A DNA stretch of 64,000 bases, taken from NCBI RefSeq assembly GCF_028583425.1, contig NC_072801.1, positions 59,597,766 to 59,661,765 on the forward strand, written 5' to 3'. Below the pieces are notes generated by a model. The model had not been told where the DNA came from and searched no databases. It saw only the letters and a list, made by a program, of their open reading frames with translations. Shown here one piece after another: positions 56,463 to 64,000 of the stretch; within the stretch, counting starts at the first letter, position 1, and each line of letters begins with the position of its first letter. Source of the stretch: Eublepharis macularius. Its lineage: Eukaryota; Chordata; Lepidosauria; Squamata; Eublepharidae. The position numbers and the translations under genes are program-made.

Positions 56463-59400
56463 ATGGCAACTTACCTGCGTTACCTGGGCAAGGTGGTAAT
56501 AGTGACTGGTGGCACCAGAGGCATTGGCCCAGCCATCGTAAGAGAATTTGGTGAGCATGGAAAGAACTGGGTATGGATGGAGGAATGGGCAATTTCTGCC
56601 AACAGGTGAGGGAGTCAAGCCAGCCAGGAAGACAAGGAAGGCTAGCTCTCTAAATATCTAATCTGGGGTGAGAGAATTTGGGTGGGAAAGAAAGTGCTCT
56701 TGATATCTTCAGAGGCACCCGTGTCTGTCCTGTGAACACAAAAAGGACTCATGTAGTACCTTTTTGCCTAAGGCCTTGTGGAATAGAGACTATTTTATTA
56801 GCCTTTGACATACTCTATATAAAAGATATAATTTACTTCACATATATTCCAGAAGTGATTCCTTGCATTGAAAACTAGTTACAAGAACTATCCTTATCCA
56901 ATGTGGTTCAAATTCTGGGAAGTGGAGGAGGGAGGCCGGAGGTGGCATTGTTTCTGTTTTACTAATAGTTAAACTACGCTTGTTGAATTTCAACCTGCCA
57001 GAATGCAAAGTGGTAATCGTACTTTAGGATCCTTTGTCTGACACTAGGACTGTGAAACTGTGGCTGGAGACCTTGAGTGTCGATATATCAGGAGTAAGAG
57101 TGCCAGTTTTTTGTGGATGGGTCTCACTGTTGGGGTAGGCTTTATCTGTTGAATTCCCACTGGTGAGGCTGCAATTAAACTTCAGGGGGGGGGATGAATG
57201 GCAGCCGTAGTGGTTTAAATAGAAGGAGCAAATGCAAAAAAAGACCAAACACCTATGCTCTTAAACTGTGTAGAAGAGACTCCCCCTCCACCAAGGTGCA
57301 GTTGAAAGAGATCTATTATTCTTATGTCCTCTCTGAGGGTTCCTGAGGATATTTGGTGGGCCAATGAAGGAAAGAGGATGCTCATCCGGGTGGCCCTTTA
57401 GAGGGCTCTTTACAGGGCTCTACTACTATTATATTTATTTTATTAATACCCCTCTTTCCTCCCCAAAATGGGACCTAAAATGGTTTACAACTTTCTCTGC
57501 TTCTCTATTTTACTCTTACAGCACCAACCCTGTGAGGTAGGTTAGGCTGAGAGTGTGGGACTGGCCCAAGGTCAACCAGCAAGCTTCCATAGCAGAGTGG
57601 GGATTTCAGCCTGGGGTCACCCATCACAAATGTAACACGGATGACAGCATCTTCCCATCTCTTCCCATCATCTGAAACACAATACACCGCAATGGACAGT
57701 TCGTAAATTCACCTGTCAGTCAGATGTTGTTAGAGCTTAATTAAGATCCCATTATCCAATGAAGAGAGACATATCCAAATAACCACACTCCCGTGGACAT
57801 TTGCTGGGTGATCTTGGGGCAGTCACGCTGTTTCAGCCTCACCTCACAGAGTTGTTATTGTGAAGATGAAATGGAGAAAAGGAGAAGGAAGGAAGTCCCT
57901 TTGGGTCCCCCTTTCAGAGATAAGCCCAGGTATTAATGAAGTGAATGAGTAAACTGTAGGTCATTGTGTACAGAAATCAAACCAGCTGAAGAAAAATGAG
58001 GCCTAGAACAGTTCTGTCTGCCTCCTTTGTGCTATCTGGACACTGCTGTTTGCTCAGCTCCCAGGATGATCCGATCTGTGTGTGCGCGTGTGCATGCTTA
58101 ACTTTTCCTCCCACCATTGTTGAGGCACTCTTGATGAGTGCTGATCAAAGATCCTGTCCGTCAGGCATGGTTTAGGGGTGGTTGTCAGGTAAAGCAAGGA
58201 AGACTTTACATTTCTTTTTCTAGGATAGAAGTTCTACCTGGGATATTGTTGGAGAACATTTATTTTTCTGTATATGAAAGTCAATTTAGAAAATAGAGCT
58301 GAGTATGTGCACATTTTAAAAAAAAAACTGTTAATCCTCAGCACCCAGAAAACTTGTTTATCCACGTATAATACAAATTTAGGACATTTGCAATGATGAT
58401 TCTGCAAGGTGGTGTTTATTTCAACATAATGAAGTTTACTTTATAATCCCAACATATATTTTTTTTTGCATAAATGTAGTGGAAGGGTGACTTTACAGGT
58501 CACTCAGCCTGTTTCAAGTCCCGAGGTTTAGCCCTTGAGCATATTCTCAGGGCCAAGCTACACATGACGAATGACACTTGAACAGCAAGTGGATTGAGTG
58601 GAGGGCAAGTGAACAGGGAGAAATACACTTGCCATTCAAGTGTCATTCGTCATGTGTAGCTTGGCCCTCAGTTGCATTATCGAAAGAAGTCAGCTGGCAG
58701 AACATTTGAGGAAGTGGAATGCTCTCCCCCATAACAGGCAACAGGGCTTTGGGGAGGGCCTTTTCGTCTTTTCATTGAAAACAGTCTGGTGGTTTGTTTG
58801 TGGTTAGAAGATCTGTCTGTGGAAGGTTGCCCCTCCTGAGGCTCTTCTACCTGCAAAGTTTTTGTGAGTTTCTTTGAAGATTTTGAAGACTTAAATGATG
58901 GGAAAGTGAGTCTTGTAAACAAACAAACAAACATCTCTTGGTGTGTGCCAAGCCTCTGAGTTTTGTTTTCTGCTCGTTTCTTCCCTTGCCCTTCAGTTCG
59001 CCAAGGCGCCAAGGTGGTCTTCTGTTCCCAGGCATCTGAAGGTGAGTTAAGAACTGCTTTCCTCACCCCCATGATGGGTTCCCTTTAACTGCTTAAAAAT
59101 GCCTCCTTTACAGTGAATTTTCTTGAGGAAGCTTACAAAGGAGAACTAAATAAAATCAGAAAGGCATATAAAACTGTTAATTAAAAAAATTACAAACACG
59201 GCAAGCTCATTACAAAAATTCAAAACAAGGATTAGTTGCCGCGAATGATTTATTTATTTATTCACTTATTATACCGCTTCTCTTAAGTTAAGGCTGCAGG
59301 CTAGAAGCTGACTATGAAAACAATTTCCAAAGTACAACCCCTTGTTTTTGAGAGCCAAGCTACAAGTGACGCCTTACACAGGTTGGACACTTGTCAGCTT

Positions 59401-62400
59401 ACCTCAAGTTTTGATGGGAAATGTAGGCATCCTGGTCTTGCAGCTGCAATTGAGAGCCAAGCTGTAAAACCAGGACGCCTACATTTCCCATCAAAACTTG
59501 AGGTAAGCTGACAAGTGTCCAACCTGTGTAAGGCATCACTTGTAGCTTGACTCAAAGTCTAGATAAAAAGAACAGTTTTGGCTTGGTTAGGCTCAAGGGG
59601 AAAGGCATTCCACAGGTCTGGTGGCTACTCACCTCATCCATGCAGGCACAGAAAGCTAGGCTGGGGGTGGGGTGGACAATATTGGAGGACGAGCCTTTCA
59701 AGGACCCTGACTCTAAGCTATTTATGCCTTTGGAGTTAAGAACCATCCCTCTGTACTGATTCTGGCCAGGAATAGATAGGCAACTAGTAGGGAGCTCTGG
59801 GAAGAGATGATCCCTCTACCCAGCCCCTTGCCTTCTCCTGCTTCTGATATATATTAGGTTAGGAAATATACAGAAAATATGATGTTCAGGGTAGTAAGTA
59901 GAGGGAGAAGAGTAAGCTGAAATGATGAGATCAGGGCCAAAGTGGGAACTCCCATCTTCTGCTTCAAGCACCACAAGAGAAAGAAGGTAAGAAATGTTAA
60001 GTTCCGTTCATTGAGGAGCATGTAGAAAACACACACCAAGAGAAATACACATATGAGGGAAAGTAGGATTGTCAGACCTTTTCTGGCATCAATATCCTCA
60101 TCAGTCATTAAATCCTTTCCCCCTGTCCAGTAAGCAACAGGAGACAGAACCTGCTTCCCCTTCCAAACAGACTGTATTTGTTTAATTTGGCAGCACTTCT
60201 AGCTTGCCTTTCTCCAAATAGAGAAAACAACAAACCAAGGGGAGGAATAATCTCAACACATTTAGCAAATGTGCTTGTGTGTATTTGGAGCTTGGGCACA
60301 ATTGGAAGAACAGATCCATGATTAAATCAAAGGCTATGCGAAAAAAGAAAGGGATTGAAGATTTATTCCGCTGGCAACTGTTCTGTTCTATCCCCTTGCA
60401 GTGGAAACGGGCCACGCAATTCAGAGGGAGTTGCAGGATTCCGGGTGCCCAGGCGAAGCATATTTCCATGTCTGTGATGTCCGCAATGAAACAGAAATTA
60501 AGGTAGGCTAAAATTGGGTAATAAGTGGTGGGTCTTTGGGGGTTCTTCAGCATTTCCCTGAAATGTTCCTTCATGTCTTTACCCCAAACCATTCTTCTTA
60601 ACTTCTTCTTAGTGAGAGATGCTGTAGCACAGTGATTAAGTGGTTCAGCTGTGAATCAGCACTCTACTGGTTCAAATCCCACTACTGCCATGAGCTTAGC
60701 AGGTGGCCTTGGGTAAGCCACTCCTCTCAGCCCCAGCTCCCCAGCTGCATTCTGGGGATAATAATAACACTAACTTGTCCACCGCTCTTGGTGAGTCAGT
60801 AATCTATCTAGAAGAGCAGTATATAAGCACAGTAGTAATAGTTGTTGTTGTTGTTGTTATTACTATTATTCTAATTCTCCATTGTTTGAATGGATTGTGA
60901 TAACGTTCTTCTGGGGCTTCCATCTTTATTTATGGTCCTCTTTCATACGTTCTCTCTCACCTGCTGAGTTGTCTGCTAAAGTGCTTGCATAGGGTCCCAC
61001 TTGCTTCTCCCATAAACTTTAAATTTCTAGTCTTCATTGTCATAGCACATCCTTCCCTTGACTGGTGCAAGAGGACAGGGTTCAGCTGTTGAGCACAAGC
61101 ATTGCCTGTGGGCTCTGTCAGGTTGGAGGCAGCACCCGGTTCACACTTCCACTTCAACCAAATGCCTGAGCACCCTCTTTCCAAGCTGCAGCTGGCTTTG
61201 TCTCCCACTATACATTTATACCCTCTTCTTTGGTTGCTGCCAGCCTCTGCCCCATGCCACCACTCACCTGACTGGCAGGGGGGGAAGTTCCGGGAATGGG
61301 CCCGGGAGCTCTTCCTTGTCGCACAGAGAATGACATTATTCCTGGCACAACAAGGAAGATCTGTGGCATTCACGCATAAAGTAAGTTCCCTGCATGTACC
61401 CTGCATGACCCCCCCTGTTCTCTGGGTTGGGTGACCCTATTGGTTGATCCTCTCCTCTTTTCCCATTTGCTACCCATCCTTCTCTGTCTCACAGGGTGTC
61501 TCCCAGTGTTTCAAACAGGTTTGGCCAAGGGTAGTTCTAATGGTTTCTTGAACCTGAATGCTAGGACTCTCAATTCTGTTGTTATCCTTGCCCTGATCTC
61601 TCTCTATCCTCTGTTCCTGCAGAGGTTGATTTTGGTAACTGTAGAACGTTATGGATGCCTGGACTGCCTGGTGAACGCTGCCGGAGATGGTAAGTGAATT
61701 CCAAACTGTTGGGGTCAGAGAAGAATTTGGGATGGATACATCTGGGCGTGAGTGTGTTCTTTAAGTATGCAAAAGCCTGCATTGATGCATTCAAGAAAGG
61801 ATTTGAGGAACAATTTGTGGATGTCTTTTGTGCAAGGAGGAAGAGAAAAAGATCCTGTAGGGAGCAGCAAGCTCTAGCTAGACTGGACATTAGGGGAGTG
61901 CCTTCTTTCTAAAGGGGTTTTCCCTTTTCTGTCTGCAGAATGATATTTTTAGGCTTCAAGATCTCTGCAGACTCTCACGAGCTAGAAAGCATTAGCTAGT
62001 CTCTTTGCTTCCAGTTTGTTGATTTTCTGTCCACTCTACTAATAGAAGCAAGAAAGCTTTTGTTACTCTTCATTGGTTCAGTGTCCTGGACGCTGCATGG
62101 CCATCCTGCCAATAGCAGTATCTTAGTAGGTGATTGTTTACAAAGAAACTAAAGAAATCACACTGTCCTAATGAAACAAAATATTTCTATAAAGCTCTTA
62201 GAACTCCCTTCCTTGAGGCCCCAAGTCTTCCACACTAACACTTTCTAAAGAAAATACTACCTTCTTTTAAATAATAATTAACTTTTGGACATTGCTCTTC
62301 CAGGATGTAGTGATGGCCATTAGTTCAAATGGAGAATTAGAAGTATTCATGGAGGATGGGTCCATCAATGCCAATTAGCCATGTTGATGAAACAAAACCT

Positions 62401-63976
62401 CAATAATAATTGTTTTAAAGTATTGCTTACCAGACAAACAAACATGAGACTCATCAGCATATTGTGGGACTGGGGATCTGTTCTCTTGTCTTTTGTGGAT
62501 CCCGTCTCTGTGAAACTCACTACCGTTTTATATCCACTTGATCCTCTTGCAAACAGTTTATTCTGAAAAGATAGATGATGTGACTGCCCAAAGCTTCCGC
62601 AACCTCATGGAAATGAACGTTGTGAGCTATTTGTTAACATCAAAGGTGAGTGATTCTAATGTATAAGCGCTTTTCCTCTTCCCTGAGGGCAGCTGGCTTT
62701 CTCTAGAGCCTGAAAGTCGATTAGTGGAGTGGTATATGTTTTAGAAGTACAATGCTTTACCTGCTTATGCCAGATCTCTGGTGCCCAAACCAGAGTGACG
62801 GGGGAATGGCCATGGCTCAAACCAAGGACCTGCTTTGTACTCTAAGCATTCACCCTTACAATGTCCAGTTGCAAGAATTCCCACTAGATGTGCTGGAAAG
62901 GATCTCTGCCAATCAGCGCTTCTAAAGTAGTGGAATTAATGGTCTGATTCCAATATACAACATCTTATAAAATCTTTTTCTTGAGATCAGCCATACTGTT
63001 TCTCCTTATATTTTGTGTACAGTACGCACTGCCCTACTTACGGGAAACGAGAGGAAACATCATCAACCTTGCCTGTATTTGCGGTGTTATTGGGGCGAAG
63101 CATACTGTGTCAAATGTCACAAGCAAGGTAAGCCTGACCCAAAGACAGAATCAGTTGACGATGTTTTTGAACATTTCTGCTCTTGCGCCTTTAATAGTGA
63201 CTTGACGGGCAGATGAAGGTTTTCACATCATGGAGGGCGACACTATCATGGGCTTTGAAAAGCTCCATCTGCTGGCTTTAATAAAATATGTTGCTGCTAA
63301 AGGCACCAGAGGAGGCCAGTTTGGTATTTTTCAGGTCAGTTGCGGATTCTCATACATGAGGCTAAACCCAGTCTCTCAACTGTAAAGATTTTATGGAATG
63401 TAGCTTTGCCTCCTTTTCATTAACAGACTCAGAAAAGTTCAATTAAACCTCAAAAGTGAAAATGTCCTACATCTTTCTCCTTTACATACTAAACCCAAGT
63501 AGGGTTGTCAACCACTTTGAGGGAAAAAAGGTCTCTCTCTTTAACAGAGGCATAATTGGAATGTTATTTACAAAGTGATATCATTTACCACCCAACTATG
63601 AAAAGTTTGGCCCTGAAGTAACTTATCCTGATGGAACAGAGCTTTTGGGGTAGGGTGATGACAGGTGCTGAAAGTCAATGCTGCCGGATGAGGAGTTCTT
63701 GTCCTACACACTGTATCTTGTCCTCATCAAGGTTGCCAACAGGCCTTGAGAAAAGTGTCCTGTCCCAAGAGAAGTGTTGTACCTGCTTGGATTGTAGACA
63801 TTATTAGAAGAAACTTCTTTATGCTCATCAGACTGTAGTCAGAGGCACAAAAGAAGGCCAAGCCATTTCTGGTCAGTTGGCAACCCTAATTGTGCTTTTG
63901 TCTTGCAGGGTGCTGTGATTGCAATGACCAAAGCCCTGGCCATAGATGAGAGCAAATACGGAGTGCGAGTCAACAG
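56463..63976 (+). CDS. HSD17B14: HSD17B14-like dehydrogenase, copy D (exons 1-7; catalytic Ser and Tyr lost)
   Basis: The 5' seven exons of a fourth copy: 56463-56550, 58997-59041, 60402-60502, 61623-61689, 62557-62645, 63023-63127 and 63909-63976. Exons 8-9 lie beyond the window. All lengths and phases equal those of copies B and C, splice sites are canonical and the frame is open throughout (563 nt). The cofactor loop is TGGTRGIG, exon 2 has CSQAS and exon 4 has NAAG. Exon 6 reads NLACICGVIGAK, then SNVTSK: the catalytic Ser is Cys and the catalytic Tyr is Asn, each explained by one base change (AGT to TGT, TAT to AAT), while the Lys is kept. SDR enzymes need the Tyr, so normal dehydrogenase activity is not expected. 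A second in-frame ATG nine bases upstream (56454) is possible. It may be an early pseudogene without frame damage or a protein with a non-catalytic role. Confidence 0.88.
57420..57640 (-). mobile_element. SINE in intron 1 of copy D
   Basis: CCTGTGAGGTAGGTTAGGCT, GGCCCAAGGTCAACCAGCAA and GGGGATTTCAGCCTGGG. It has the same position and orientation as 11183-11372 in copy B, so it was present before these two copies separated. Confidence 0.7.
58550..58667. repeat. Near-perfect hairpin MITE flanked by TCA in intron 1 of copy D
   Basis: GGGCCAAGCTACACATGACG on the left and CGTCATGTGTAGCTTGGCCC on the right are exact complements, with TCA on both sides (58547-58549 and 58668-58670). The palindrome continues for about 45 bp per arm. 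This is the best preserved member of the family. Confidence 0.88.
59352..59553. repeat. Hairpin MITE, longer variant, in intron 2 of copy D
   Basis: GAGCCAAGCTACAAGTGACG pairs with the right-end GCATCACTTGTAGCTTGACTC apart from a few changes. The inner block from TTGGACACTTGTCAGCTTAC to CCAGGACGCC pairs almost perfectly. It is preceded by TGA (59349-59351). It is related to the decayed copy at 672-897. Confidence 0.8.
60615..60870 (+). mobile_element. tRNA-derived SINE in intron 3 of copy D
   Basis: TGCTGTAGCACAGTGATTAA (box A) and TACTGGTTCAAATCCCACTA (box B) are followed by GGCCTTGGGTAAGCCACTCC and a (GTT)n tail at about 60840-60860. It is absent from introns 3 of copies B and C. Confidence 0.8.
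63731..63888. repeat. MITE-like repeat in intron 6 of copy D
   Basis: GGTTGCCAACAGGCCTTG and CAGTTGGCAACCCTAA ends; it is the counterpart of 16633-16801. Confidence 0.6.
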
Positions 63977-64000
63977 GTAAAACTTATTATCTATACAGAA

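Noticed and set aside
1267-63000. About 200 other short open frames in all six frames
   Set aside because: They fall in introns, spacers or repeats, lack splice or family support, and are of the length expected by chance.

Overview
This window is vertebrate genomic DNA, most likely from a squamate reptile. The coding sequence is split into short exons with GT-AG introns. Most of the rest is an assortment of repeats typical of squamates: CR1 and L1 LINEs, a Penelope-like element, hAT-type elements, tRNA-derived SINEs and palindromic MITEs. I see no bacterial features. The species assignment is inferred from repeat content only.

The only protein-coding genes I can support are four tandem, same-strand (+) copies of an HSD17B14-like short-chain dehydrogenase/reductase (17-beta-hydroxysteroid dehydrogenase 14). 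Copy A (82-1266) enters from the left and shows only its last two coding exons. Copy B (10266-21008) and copy C (39130-48752) are complete: each has nine coding exons with identical exon lengths, and each joins to an open 855-nt CDS encoding 284 aa. Copy D (56463-63976) shows exons 1-7 and leaves the window on the right. Exon boundaries and phases are the same in all copies. They include a non-canonical GC donor (CAG|GCAAGT) after exon 8 in A, B and C.

The copies are diverging in function. B and C keep the catalytic Ser-Tyr-xxx-Lys. D has lost both the Ser (now Cys) and the Tyr (now Asn) but is otherwise open, so it is probably not a normal dehydrogenase. The residue that sets NAD/NADP choice also differs (SL in B, SR in C, SQ in D, Asp in human HSD17B14), as do the NNAG and SPG motifs. 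Promoter-proximal elements (a CCAAT box, a ZNF143-like site and an AT-rich TATA-like box) are intact in B, partly deleted in C and mutated in D.

The intergenic segments are paralogous to each other. The B-C interval holds two such segments fused head to tail at about 28.59 kb: an exon-1-upstream flank runs straight into a 3'-UTR flank whose poly(A) signal has decayed. This is the scar of a deleted gene copy. The C-D interval carries an orphan piece of intron 4 (52471-52650) joined to the 5' end of an L1, which suggests another lost or rearranged copy.

Mobile elements have defined boundaries in many cases. They include a 1.75-kb hAT-type element with 8-bp target duplications and internal repeats (2750-4498), two related elements at the same paralogous site with an empty counterpart at 37.86 kb, a near-perfect Penelope-like palindrome with hammerhead-like motifs and a 12-bp target duplication (19866-20658), a nested retroelement stack (29736-35393) containing a frame-shifted L1 ORF2, a 3.2-kb element with about 430-bp inverted ends (22461-25653), and six hairpin MITEs.
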